The notes below the pieces were generated by a model that did not search any database, had not been told where the DNA came from, and saw only the letters and a program-made list of their open reading frames with translations. Positions 33,338 to 44,234 of a stretch of DNA of 64,000 nucleotides are shown in pieces. Made by a program: the position numbers and the translations under genes. How positions within the stretch are numbered: the first letter of the stretch is position 1; the number at the start of each line of letters is the position of its first letter. Location: the NCBI GenBank assembly GCA_032622095.1, contig CP136062.1, positions 150,036,875 through 150,100,874 on the forward strand. The letters run 5' to 3'. The stretch is from Siphonodentalium dalli (taxonomy: Eukaryota; Mollusca; Scaphopoda; Gadilida; Siphonodentaliidae).

Positions 33338-35312
33338 GGGTCCAATTTAGTGTATGTGGGGTGCATTCACAATGTATGTTGTCAGAGCGTCCATTTTAGT
33401 ATATGTGGAGTGCATTCACAATGGGTGTTGTCAGAGCGTCCATTTTATCGTATGTGGGTGCATTCCACAATGGGTGTTGTCAGAGCGTCCATTTTAGTAT
33501 ATGTGGGGTGAATTCACAATGGGTGTTGTCAGAGCGTCCATTTTAGCGTATGTGGGTGCATTCCACAATGTGTGTTGTCAGAGCGTCCATTTTAGTGTAT
33601 GTGGGGTGCATTCCACAATGGGTGTTGCCAGAGCGACTATTTTAGCGTATGTGGGTGCATTCCACAATGGGTGTTGTCAGAGCGTCGATTTTAGTATATG
33701 TGGGGTGCATTCACAATGGGTGTTGTCAGAGCGACCATTTTAGTGTATGTGGGGTGCATTCCACAATGTGTGTTGTAAGGGCGTCTATTTTAGTGTATGC
33801 GAGGTGCATTCCACAATGGGTGTTGTCATAACGTCAATTTTAGTATACGTGGGGGGCATTCCACAATGGGTGTTGTAAGAGCGTCCATTTTAGTATATGT
33901 GGAGTGCATTCATAATGGGTGTTGTCAGAGCGTCCATTTTAGCGTATGTGGGTGCATTCCACAATGGGTGTTGTCAGAGCGTCCATTTTAGTATATGTGG
34001 GGTGAATTCACAATGGGTGTTGTCAGAGCGTCCATTTTAGCGTATGTGGGTGCATTCCACAATGTGTGTTGTCAGAGCGTCCATTTTAGTGTATGTGGGG
34101 TGCATTCCACAATGGGTGTTGCCAGAGCGTCCATTTTAGCGTATGTGGGTGCATTCCACAATGGGTGTTGTCAGAGCGTCCATTTTAGTATATGTGGGGT
34201 GCATTCACAATGGGTGTTGTCAGAGCGTCCATTTTAGTGTATGTGGGGTGCATTCCACAATGGGTGTTGTAAGGGCGTCTATTTTAGTGTATGCGAGGTG
34301 CATTCCATAATGGGTGTTGTCATAACGTCAATTTTAGTATACGTGGTGGGCATTCCACAATGGGTGTTGTAAGAGCGTCCATTTTAGTATACGTGGGGGG
34401 CATTCCACAATGGGTGCTGTAAGAGCGTCCATTTTAGTATATGTGGAGTGCATTCACAATGGGTGTTGTCAGAGCGTCCATTTTAGCGTATGTGGGTGCA
34501 TTCCACAATGGGTGTTGTCAGAGCGTCCATTTTAGTATATGTGGGGTGCATTCACAATGGGTGTTGTAAGGGCGTCTATTTTAGTGTATGCGAGGTGCAT
34601 TCCATAATGGGTGTTGTCATAACGTCAATTTTAGTATACGTGGGGGGCATTCCACAATGGGTGTTGTAAGGGCGTCTATTTTAGTGTATGCGAGGTGCAT
34701 TCCATAATGGGTGTTGTCATAACGTCAATTTTAGTATACGTGGGGGGCATTCCACAATGGGTGTTGTAAGAGCGTCCATTTTAGTATACGTGGGGGGCAT
34801 TCCACAATGGGTGTTGTAAGAGCGTCCATTTTAGTATATGTGGAGTGCATTCACAATGGGTGTTGTCAGAGCGTCCATTTTAGCGTATGTGGGTGCATTC
34901 CACAATGGGTGTTGTCAGAGCGTCCATTTTAGTATATGTGGGGTGCATTCACAATGGGTGTTGTCAGAGCGTCCATTTTAGTGTATGTGGGGTGCATTCC
35001 ACAATGGGTGTTGTAAGAGCGTCAATTTCAGTATACGTGGGGGGGGGGGGGCATTCCACAATGGGTGTTGTAAGAGCGTCCATTTTAGCGTATGTGGGTG
35101 CATTCCACAATGGGTGTTGTCAGAGCGTCGATTTTAGTATATGTGGGGTGCATTCACAATGGGTGTTGTAAGAGCGTCTATTTTAGTGTATGTGAGGTGC
35201 ATTCCACAATGGGTGTTGTAAGAGCGTCAATTTCAGTATACGTGGGGGGGGCATTCCACAATGGGTGTTGTAAGAGCGTCCATTTTAGTGTATGTGGGAG
35301 GCATTCCACGAT
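33338..35312. repeat. ~50-bp satellite array (about 40 units)
   Basis: The monomer is of the form GTATGTGGGGTGCATTCCAC, AATGGGTGTTGTCAGAG and CGTCCATTTTA, 49-51 bp. Variant units differ at the same spots (CATTCACAATG versus CATTCCACAATG; GTCAGAGCG versus GTAAGGGCG; GTATACGTGGGGGG). Variant order repeats: the stretch from 33501 recurs from 33995, a 494-bp offset (about ten monomers), so a higher-order repeat exists. A G13 run sits at 35039-35051. Open frames across the array (for example 34887-35171 and 35092-35439, +) simply translate the monomer and shift with its length. Confidence 0.92.
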
Positions 35313-36603
35313 CGGTGTTGTGGGAGTCCTTGTGGCACTGGGCCATATATCACACGAGTTATCAAATTATCGACCTTCTGATACGGCTTGGAACATGGTA
35401 GACGTCTGCCTTGCATTGTCCCAAGACGAACGGTTGTAATTCCCCCAATTACGAATCACTCAGGCTAACATGAAAGTGAAAATATGAGAACGATTATTGC
35501 TAAATGATTTGGGATCTGGAATTTCTTCTCCGATGGAAGGAATGATAATAAAGATTTTTTTGTTAAAGCATGTTTATTACCTTCGTTTTCGCATAATGGA
35601 TCACAAATATAGTTTCTAGCAAGCCACAAGATAAAGGTTGGCTTTCGGTGCTTCGACTATAAAGAAAAAATTTCGAAGCGACCGCATGATCGTACTTGAC
35701 CTGGGTATTCTTGGTCAATACCGCTTTCCAGAATTTCGAATATCACTCAATGGGAAAGTAAAATGTCTTATTTTTAAAGTAAAAAACTTGCGATGTGAGT
35801 GTTTCTGTTTTTATATATTATTTTTCCATTTAGTTGCGTTGGCGCAATATCTGGATTGTTAGCTTTTTGTCTAACAATCAAAAATCGGATTATTTTTTTT
35901 CGATCAAAAATCATCGGAAATGGAGTCTTTAACTTGTTTTCTAATTTTTATTCAAAACTCTTAAAAATTGCAAAACGGGTAACATTGTCAACTAACAGCC
36001 AAACTCCTCTTTTAAATATTTTAAGTGATGCAGTGGTTGCCTTTGATATTTCACCGCAAATGGAAACATATAGTTACCGTCCCGTGTCTTCCGTCGGGAG
36101 TTCATAGGATGAAATGTCTTATTACCACAAGTTTGCCACGACCCAGGTGGTTGGTTGGGACGCCACGCATGTTATACATTAATGGGTTCCAACTGTGCTT
36201 ACTTGGACATTTCTCCATTCTTATATAATTTAAAGGACAAGTAATGATCCAACATCAGTGTGTGTGTCTTTGATGTTTGGTTTGACGTTGTTTCGGCGGC
36301 TAGGCCACATTGTTATAATGTTTGCATGCTTGGGGATTAGTTCACTTTACAAATAATGCGCCGAGTTAGTTTAATAATATATATCGAGCTACCAAGTCTA
36401 TAGTATAGTTGATACAATAGACATACACGACACGATAAGTCTCCGATTTAACAAATTATATCTTGTATCTCACATAGAAATAATAATAACATTTCTTATA
36501 TTTTCACCAACTTTGTACGTCAAAATATAAATCGTACCCCCACTCTCAGAAGGCCGAACGTGTTATTCTACTCTCAAGATGTTATCCTACCCTCAGCACT
36601 GCG
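35313..36603. other. No recognised gene
   Basis: Open frames at 35638-35862 and 35799-36107 (+) are unrecognised. A pyrimidine-rich CATTTAG near 35828-35834 could act as a splice acceptor before the second, but its translation has no known domain. Probably intergenic. Confidence 0.3.
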
Positions 36604-36633
36604 TTAACCCTTTACCCAACAGAAGGGCCCTGT

Positions 36634-36702
36634 GCCAATGCATTCTCTTATATATACGAGTCGACCATAGGTCGCCTCGCATATATAAGAGAATGCATTG
36701 GC
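36634..36702. repeat. ATGCATT palindrome module
   Basis: Same module; ATATATACGAGTCGACC on the left has one base changed from the usual ATGCGAG. Confidence 0.88.
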
Positions 36703-36757
36703 TTAACACATTAAAAATTATAAAATTGTTAAAGAATGTAAGAAAAAATGGTAAAAT

Positions 36758-36826
36758 GCCAATGCATTCTCTTATATATGCGAGGCGACATATGGTCGAC
36801 TCGCATATATAAGAGAATGCATTGGC
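36758..36826. repeat. ATGCATT palindrome module
   Basis: Same module, centre GCGACATATGGTCGAC, followed by GGCACAGGG. Confidence 0.9.
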
Positions 36827-36979
36827 ACAGGGCATAACTGTAACTATCACAATGTGGTCAAGGAGCCGGTTCCAATGATATCCATATTTGTATGGTTCTA
36901 TTGAGACAGACCGAAGATATTTTAGGCTGTTGAAGCTTTATTTGGCCGGTTTTGGCCGGTTTGTTGGGTAAAGGGTTAA

Positions 36980-37680
36980 GACGTCAATTTTTGCGTCATT
37001 CTGTTTCTTTGCGCGTTATTTTAACATAAATGGCTGGTGATGTTGTACAGCTTTAAGAACGTATTATATATAGGTCTAACCGTATAGAAAATATATTAAA
37101 CAATCAACGGTTCTAGGTAGCGTACGGGGTTTCTCCTCTCGTGAGCTGCGATGATTATTTTCACTCGGCTAGCGCCTCCTAAAAAATAATACTAAAATAT
37201 ATAAATAAAAAAACCGTACGCTCCTCAGAACAGTTAACTATTGTCTATATACTACAACCAATTCAAACAAAGGAGAAGTATAATTTAACCATCGATATTG
37301 GCGTTATGCGGCTTATCTCATTCTAGGCGTCAACAATACAAACGAATATCATATTGTACTGAAATGTCGGATTCTTGTCGATAATTATAATACACACAAA
37401 TTAAACGCACTCTTCACGACAACGAATAGAAAAACCATAACCAATATCGCAAACTTCCTGCGCGAAGCCAAGCGTATGATGGAACCCCACTGAGGCTTAA
37501 ATTACCGGTTTATCTCACAATTCTGTACCACTTCTCACGAACCCCGCCCACCCTGCATGAGGACAAACACCAGAGCATGTGCCAGTACATATAGTTCACA
37601 TCTAAACCCACCGAACCTTGCCCCACCCCTTGATACCGCCATACATAGTGACCCTATCCCATTGGCCACCAATATATATA
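36980..37680. other. No recognised gene
   Basis: Non-repetitive AT-rich sequence. GTAGCGTACGGGGTTTCT near 37116 and AAAACCGTACGCTCC near 37210 are weakly complementary. No coding evidence. Confidence 0.3.
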
Positions 37681-38035
37681 ACTAGAAGTTGACCCGACTT
37701 CGTCCGGGCTTTGACCTTGAATTGTCCATTTTGAAGGTCAAGGTCAAGTGGGGTCACGATTTGACCAGTCCAAAACACTGCCCGGACAAAAGTACCCGAC
37801 AAACGTGCCCGTCGAAATCCATCCGGTTTTACCCGATTTGACCTTGAATTGATCATTTTGAAGGTCAAGGTCAGGTCGGGGTCAACGCCCAAAACACTCA
37901 GTGGACAAAAGTAACCCCACGTATCAAATTTCGTCGAAATCCCATCAAAATTCGCGATTTGACCTTGAATTGACCCGATTTCAAGGTCAAGGTCACGTCG
38001 CACGGGCAAATTAATAGATTTATGCCACTCCCCGG
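37681..38035 (+). mobile_element. GACAGA-tailed element, core type D, 3'-truncated
   Basis: The head ACTAGAAGTTGACCCGACTT and three TGACCTTGA/AAGGTCAAGGTCA units match 24199-24807 closely. Similarity stops at CCCCGGCCG, where a TTAA-MITE piece begins, so the tail is missing. A 135-codon minus-strand frame at 37602-38009 is repeat translation. Confidence 0.8.
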
Positions 38036-38322
38036 CCGAAGGTTGTAAGATGGATAACTCTAAAATCTAGTGATTACTGTTAACAATAATAACCACTTTA
38101 TTTTAGAGTTATCCATCTTACACCCACAATTTTTCCGTTTTGAGTACGTGGTTTTGCCTACTTGTTGGCCCACATCTCCGAAAATTAATAGATTTCAAAA
38201 ATCGATATCTAATCACTCTGAGCTTTGATGGGTGGGTTCCTCGACTCGAATCAAATATTTTTTACCCCCAAAGCCAAAGAAATAGTAATTTAGGAGCGTC
38301 TAATCGGATTGAGTACCTTTAA
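38036..38322. mobile_element. TTAA MITE family A, rearranged partial copy
   Basis: The right part (38150-38322) carries AAATCGATATCTAATCACTC, TGGGTTCCTCGACTCG and the terminus CGGATTGAGTACCTTTAA. At left, GTAAGATGGATAACTCTAAA (38044) and its complement TTTAGAGTTATCCATCTTAC (38102) form a snap-back. The left terminal repeat is missing. Confidence 0.75.
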
Positions 38323-38532
38323 TCGAAACAAGTGTTATTTCTTTATTATACTCTGCATGAGTTACTTCTGGCGAGATAACTTACGACAAGGGGTGACCTA
38401 CTTGTCGTTATATCCTCTTCATGCACCCTCTTCTAAACTAAATAATTTTATATCTAATTCATAATGTTCAAGTTTGTGTCGGAAGTACGTGTATTGAGGG
38501 TAATATAAATACTGGAGCGTCCTGAAATCTTG

Positions 38533-38755
38533 CGAAAACCCTGTGCCAATGTATTCTCTTATATATATAAGTCTCCCATGTGGAGCCTCGCATGTATAAG
38601 AGAATACATAAGCCTAACGATATTTAGCGTGACCTTGTGATTCATTGCATCCTCTTCTACATGCATATGCGAGGTAGACTAGCATATAGGAGAATGCACT
38701 GGCACATGTGCATTAATGCTGCACCAGCGTAGCTGCCGTCAGGGAAGGGTTAAAT
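38533..38755. mobile_element. Decayed palindrome-module element
   Basis: CCCTGTGCCAATGTATTCTC ... GAGAATACATAAGCC, then a second mutated palindrome at 38640-38705 and GGCACATGTGC, ending in GGGAAGGGTTAA. The GGGTTAA suggests this was a piggyBac-like carrier of the type at 36604. Confidence 0.6.
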
Positions 38756-38759
38756 AAAT

Positions 38760-39560
38760 ATGAAGTAGTTCGTTTTGCAGCGGTTCTGCGTGGTCACATG
38801 CCTCGATGCGATTATAAGAGATCTGTGATAGAAGCCATCGTGTATTTCAGAGAGCATCCATGGATTTGATGACCCACCATAAAGTATCAACGCCACCGGT
38901 GTATACTGTTCTACAAATTTTAGAAATCTGTGGTCCCATGGGGATTTTATAAATAGATAATTGTTTTTTCCGGTTATTTTGGGACGCGTTAAAGTTGTAC
39001 TGCGACCCCGAATCCGGTAAAAGCTGTAGTTGGAATGTCCAAGTTCGTGAAAGTTCTACTGACTATGCCAATGATTTGAGAAGCTTTATTGTTTTAGGAT
39101 ATTGTATGAAGGCTAATCTGGCCGTGTCAAATTGAGCTATAGCGATGGGATATCTTGCAGGACAACACATTGCGGGTTTTCGTGGGGTGTGTATTCGCTG
39201 GATGTCTTATAGTTGCATTCATCTGGAATAAGGAATTCATGCTTTGCCTCGGGGTGTCTGGTTTTCAATCCTTCTCGAGTGATTACCCATGTTCTAACAG
39301 ATGCCTGATGCAGACTAAGCGTGATTGTGGAATTATCTTGAGGACACTTAATGAGATATTATAACTCGACTGAAGCCTTCTTTTAATCCAAATTATTTGA
39401 AAATGTTCAGCCTTAATGATAGACACTGGATTCTCCAAAATGGAATTATGCACTTGTTAATGGATTGAGGCGTGTATGTGCAAAACCGCAGGCACCAAAG
39501 GTCATAAACATATGGGTTCTCCAAAATGTAATATGCAGTCATTAAAAGGACACAAGGCAC
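38760..39560. repeat. Local duplicated segment, copy 1
   Basis: Shares CATGCTTTGCCTCGGGGTGT CTGG, CGTGATTGTGGAATTATC and GAGGACACTTAATGAGATA with 40240-40930 and 43700-44235, in the same order. Multiple stops in all frames; the source is unknown. Confidence 0.65.
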
Positions 39561-39738
39561 TCGCTGTGGTCAATTTACAAAAATATATATATTTCGGTCA
39601 AAACATGCATCACACCATCAAGAAGAACATGGAGAAATAGATAAACTTCGTTCTTATGTTGATTATTGATAACTCAACAATATCGACATTTCACGCATTG
39701 AAACCATGTTATGTAAAAACAAATTGTTCAGTGATTTG

Positions 39739-40203
39739 TTAAAGGTACTCAATCCGATCAGACGCTCTTAACTGACTATTTGTTTGGCTTCGGGGGTAGA
39801 AAATATTTGATTCGAGTCGAGGAACCCACCCATCAAAGCTCAGTGATCAGATATCGATTTTTGAAGTTTGTTATTTCTCGAGATGTGTAATAATATGTGG
39901 CCCAGAAACACGTGGTCAAACGGAGGGTCTCGGACAAAATTGCAGATGAAGATGGATAACTCTAAAATCAAGTGGTAATACGGTCAAATTTCGTGATACT
40001 TAATGATAATAAGGCCATATGTTGTTGAACAACATGTTGATAAATAACAAGTTTTTGTGAAATTTGATACCATAGTTGACAGCGGTTAGCATTATTTTGT
40101 TGCAATAAATCGATTCTGATAACTAAAGCGTATTTTGAAGAAATGTTGTTGTTGTTGTATCTTGATGGTATGGGGACCGTCTGATCGGATTGAGTACCTT
40201 TAA
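39739..40203. mobile_element. TTAA MITE family A, complete copy
   Basis: TTAA at both ends. The terminal inverted repeat AGGTACTCAATCCGATCAGA is matched by TCTGATCGGATTGAGTACCT, without mismatch over ~22 bp. Interior words AAATCGATATCTGATCACTG (complement) and GATGGATAACTCTAAAATC are shared with all family A copies. 465 bp, non-coding. Confidence 0.92.
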
Positions 40204-40239
40204 CGAATATCGCTAATCGTGTAGTAAGTTAAAATATTT

Positions 40240-40930
40240 AGGCTAAAGAATGGGAATGATAACTCGGCCCAAGTAATGAATTAGGGTCGATGTAGGAAAA
40301 TTGGGTTATGCATGTATTCTAATGGGATAGAGATCGTTTTGTTCGTGACCTCAGTAAAACCATATTCGGTAACCCACGCCAACATGCAGTGGTTCGATCG
40401 TCCGATCGCATTTGTCAACGGGATAACATGTGATAGAAGCTATCACTTCAGAGAGGATCCATGACTTGGTTGACCCGCGAGGAATTAGACGCCGTTGTTC
40501 GGAAAAATATTAGATCGTTAGGGGAGTTCAGGGAGCATCCATGACTTTTATGACCCACCAGAGATTATACACCGTGGTAGGGCTAAATATATCAGATCGT
40601 TAGGGGATTTATTCATGTTGGACACTTTTAAACACTCATCTGAGAAATAATGAATTGGTGCTTCGCCTCGGGATATCTGGTTTCTCAAGTGATCATCCAT
40701 GTTCTAACAGGCAGACTGGGCGTGATAGTGGAATTATCACGAGGATACTTATAATGAGATACGATACCACAGTTCTATCGACAGAGGCCTTCTTTCAATC
40801 CATATTGGACATGTTCAGCGTCATACACTATGGCTTCTCCAAAATGATATGCACTTGTAAATGAATTGAGGCGTGTATATTCAAAACTGAACGCACCAAG
40901 ACACTGTCTAGGAACTGTCATGATCCTTAT
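40240..40930. repeat. Local duplicated segment, copy 2
   Basis: Closest to 43700-44235: GAGAGGATCCATGACTTGGT TGACCCGCGAGG, GAATTGGTGCTTCGCCTCGG and TCATCTGAGAAATAA are shared. An internal piece (CATCCATGACTT...TGACCCACCA) is itself repeated at 40445 and 40535. Confidence 0.7.
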
Positions 40931-41003
40931 CGACTGAACAACCGGGGACCCATACATGTATATGTACATATAATTTATAATAAATTAATTTCCAAAACAG
41001 CGC

Positions 41004-41775
41004 ATGTTTTCACTTTGTCCACTATTTCTCATTGCATCTGGTAGCAGTTATTATTTCTATGCTGATGTCAGTCAGATCTATGTAGAATTTTCGAGGAAGG
41101 ATCCGGACGGATATCGGAACGCTTGTCAACAACTCGAGAACTGGTTCCTTAATGTAAGGGAATGGATGCGCATCAACAGACTTAAAGGTACTCAATCCGA
41201 ACAGAGGGTCCCCATCTCAACAGATTCCAACAACAACAATCCGATCAGAGGGTCCTATATTACTATTTCTTTGGCATTGGGGGTAAAAAATATTTGATTC
41301 GAGTCGAGGAACCCATCAAACAAAGCTCAGAGTTATTAGATATTGATTTTTGAAATTTGTTAATTTCTCGAGATGAGTACTAATAATTGCCGTCAATTTT
41401 GAAACCTGCTCGAGATGAGTACACCAAAACTCTATTCAAGCAGACAAGGATGGATAACTCTAAAATCAAGTGGTAATAATAACGCAATTTTGACTACGTA
41501 ATGGGCCAGAAAGAATTCCCGATAATGAAAAATAATAGATTTCTAAAATCGATATCTAACAAATCTGAGCTTTGATGGGTGACTTCCTCGACTCGAATCA
41601 AATATTTTTGACCCCCGAAGCCATTGAAATAGTAATTGAGATGAGTTTTATCGGATTGAGTACCTTTAAGCTTAATGATGACCAGTCGGAGTTCTTAGTT
41701 CTGGGGTGTTTCGCCATCACCTTGGCTGGCCAAACCGACAATACACCATCATGTAATCGAACACCATTGCTTTAA
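41004..41775 (+). pseudogene. LINE reverse-transcriptase fragment split by a MITE
   Basis: 41004-41181 reads SGSSYYFYADVSQIYVEF, a run with LENWFLNVREWMRINRLK, and after the MITE (41182-41669) continues LNDDQSEFLVLG at 41670-41705. This is the catalytic palm to thumb part of CR1/jockey-type RTs (YADDTQLY ... LE-C-x-DI-x-x-WM-x-x-N-x-LKLN-x-x-KTE-x-x-x-x). The catalytic YADD is changed to YADV, so a metal-binding Asp is lost. After LVLG the frame shifts (HHLGWPNRQYTI-like in +2). A dead fragment. Confidence 0.75.
41182..41669. mobile_element. TTAA MITE family A, inside an RT fragment
   Basis: TTAA at 41182-41185 and 41666-41669, with termini AGGTACTCAATCCGAACAGA and ATCGGATTGAGTACCT. The interior holds two inverted copies of the TCGATATC/CTTCCTCGACTCGAATCAAA block, so the copy is close to a head-to-head dimer. 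Removing it with one TTAA joins codons CTT AAG CTT AAT (LKLN) of the RT in frame. Confidence 0.93.
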
Positions 41776-43699
41776 TGTTTTAAGCCGAAAGAACGAATTT
41801 ACAAGCGTGTGAAAATATATCAAATAAAATAAACGACCACAAGGATGTGAGTTGCCAAAAATGCAATGTCCATTTAGATGTGAACCAATACAATAGGTTA
41901 TAATACAAATTATTAATAAATTCCTAAATTAATTAAACATTAATTAACACATGTATGACACATGAATCAAACCACATGAAGGTGATATAGTGAGACAATG
42001 AGTGACAATAAGTGGACTTAAACCAAATGTGGGGGGACGCCCATACGCATGCGACATGGTATATATAGCACACGAAGGACCAAGAAAAATTTAGAATGAA
42101 ATGTAAAAAAAAATGATGATGAGATTAATTAAAAGAAGGGATAAAAGGTCCTGTAGATATAGATGAATATATCAGATGCGTGATGACACTGAACATGAAC
42201 TAAATTAATGAATGAAATGGTGATGACATGTGAAGGTCCAAACTAAATGAAATGAAACGATAAATAATTCAAACAAACTAGAAAATATAAAAGGACTATA
42301 AAACGAGATTACACATACACATTGTCGGGTATATGGTAGACAATGATTGTTCAAATTCAGAGGTATAGCGAAGAGACGATAATTGTTAACGACAGAAAAG
42401 ATCCGGGTGTGTTTGATTCAGTAGACTTAGAGACGTTAAATCAGGTTTCTTTCAGAAGTAACATATCAAAGACGTCCAACACGAAAGTTTTAATATCAGT
42501 TTTTCGCCACGCGGTACACTCCCGCCGCCTGCAGTTCTGAAGCAAACTTCATAGTGAGGTATAGTCAATCGCATTACAGAAATATCACGAAATCAACTCA
42601 TGTCTGTTTCATTACATAGTTTGGAAATTATTCAGTTATCCCATGTACTCAAATGTCCCTAGAATATAAAGCAGTACCATTTACAAACTCCTCACAAACA
42701 TCTTGTTAAACATCACGACGAATGAACTCACCACAATATCGAGTATCGTGGCGTTACGGTCCAACTTCCATTTCAAAAGAGACTCCAATTATTGAAGTTT
42801 TACACTAGTGTGTATTATGCACGCGATCAAGCCATTTGCGTGCGACACGCAAGCAGGTCCTTCTTCTTTTTTGTAATCGAACGAAATTCGAAGGAAGGAC
42901 ACCCATTCTCCACTGAATCATCAACAAGTCTGTCCCTTTTTATCCGCGAAATATCCACCGATACATTATTGTGAAGTGACCACTCTTTAGGTATACCGCA
43001 GAGTGTGCGAATAATATAATTTGAGTGCAAACAAACATTGCCAAGACCACACGTAGATGCGCGTGTCCATACACTTCTACAGCCTCTGTTCATTCGGGAA
43101 CGTTTAATGTATTCAAAAGACCTATAATATTGCCCACTATTATTGTCTGTATAACAGGCATATGTTAGAACATGGATAGTCACTCGAGAAGTCTTGCCAT
43201 ATATGCATTTGGGGAGAGGGGCTTTATTACTATAAGTTGCATAACTTGTGCTCCAATCCCCAGTGGTTACTCCCTCATAATGCATTACATACGCATTATC
43301 ATTTAATTGTCAGTAATGAATATATTGGGAGACACAATAAATATGTTACAAACAAGATTCACCAATTATATTGTCATGTTACGGCTTCAGTACACCAACT
43401 AATCAAAAGAAAACATTCCTGAACCATTAAAAAAAAACCCGGCAATAGAATGGCTTCCGATGTATTAGTTACCACACAGTGGCACCAGATGCCATATATA
43501 ATATCAGCTCTCCAAAATTGTATCATGTAGTTATCAACGAAACGGGGTGTATGTTCAAAATCAAAACCATATTAAATACATGTAGTAGGTGCAGAATAAG
43601 CTTTAAAGCTATCGCGTTATCTACCTGTACATGGCAAGGTTTAGAATATATTGAAGAAAAGACAAGTGGCATTGAGTGACATGTCCCAATTTGCAGCTG
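41776..43699. other. No recognised gene; one unexplained 152-codon open frame
   Basis: A minus-strand frame at 42827-43285 has 152 codons, is not repetitive as far as I can see, and has six or more cysteines and basic clusters. I recognise no family. There is no clear donor or acceptor at its edges. Plus-strand frames at 42343-42540 and 43479-43679 are also unrecognised. The A-rich stretch 41800-42300 has no features. Confidence 0.3.
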
Positions 43700-44234
43700 T
43701 AGTATAGAAAAGATTATTCGCCCCAAGTGATGAATTGGGATCGATGTAGGAAAATTAAGTTATGTAAATAGTTTTTTATTATGGGTTAGAGAGTTTCCTA
43801 TCGTGACCTCGTCAAGCCTATATTAGGTATTCCACCGCAACACGACATGGTTCGATCGTCCGAATACATTGCTCAACGGGATTACATGTGATAGAAGCAA
43901 TCACTTCAGAGAGGATTCATGACTTGGTTGACCCGCGAGGAATTAGACATCGTTGTTGCGTTAAATATATCATGTCGTTAAGGGAATTACTCGTGATGGC
44001 AACTTTTAAACACTCATCTGAGAAATAAGGAATTGGTGCTTCGCCTCGGGATGTCTGGCTTTCAATACTGCTCGAGTGTTTATCCACGTTCAAACAGATG
44101 TCTGACACAGACTGGGCGTGATTGTGGAATTATCTCGAGGATACTTAATGAGATATGATAGCAGCGTCCTATCGACTGTGGCCTTCTTTCGTCCAAATCA
44201 ATTGGAAATGTTCAATCTCAATGCTGCATTATGG
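43700..44234. repeat. Local duplicated segment, copy 3
   Basis: Third member of the group with 38760 and 40240. It ends exactly where the large inverted repeat begins. Confidence 0.7.

Larger units (their letters stand above)
36604..36979. mobile_element. piggyBac-like MITE with two palindrome modules, copy 2
   Basis: TTAA at 36604-36607 and 36976-36979 flanks CCCTTTACCCAACA and TGTTGGGTAAAGGG. The long unique arm (GGAGCCGGTTCCAATG ... AATATGG/AGACAGACCGAAGATATT) is on the right, the mirror of copy 1. Palindromes lie at 36634-36702 and 36758-36826. Both TTAA copies are intact, so this is the better-preserved copy. Confidence 0.9.

Noticed and set aside
33338-35312. CRISPR-like regular repeats
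   Set aside because: There are no unique spacers between repeats, no cas genes, and the DNA is clearly eukaryotic.
33257-35439. Series of plus-strand open frames ending in VRASILVYVG-like repeats
   Set aside because: Translations of the ~50-bp satellite; the frame changes with unit length (49-51 bp).
35799-36107. Possible exon after a pyrimidine tract and TTTAG
   Set aside because: The translated sequence shows no domain, and such acceptor-like sites are common in AT-rich DNA.
42827-43285. 152-codon minus-strand open frame as a gene
   Set aside because: No recognisable motif, splice signals or context; kept only as an unexplained frame in the stretch description.
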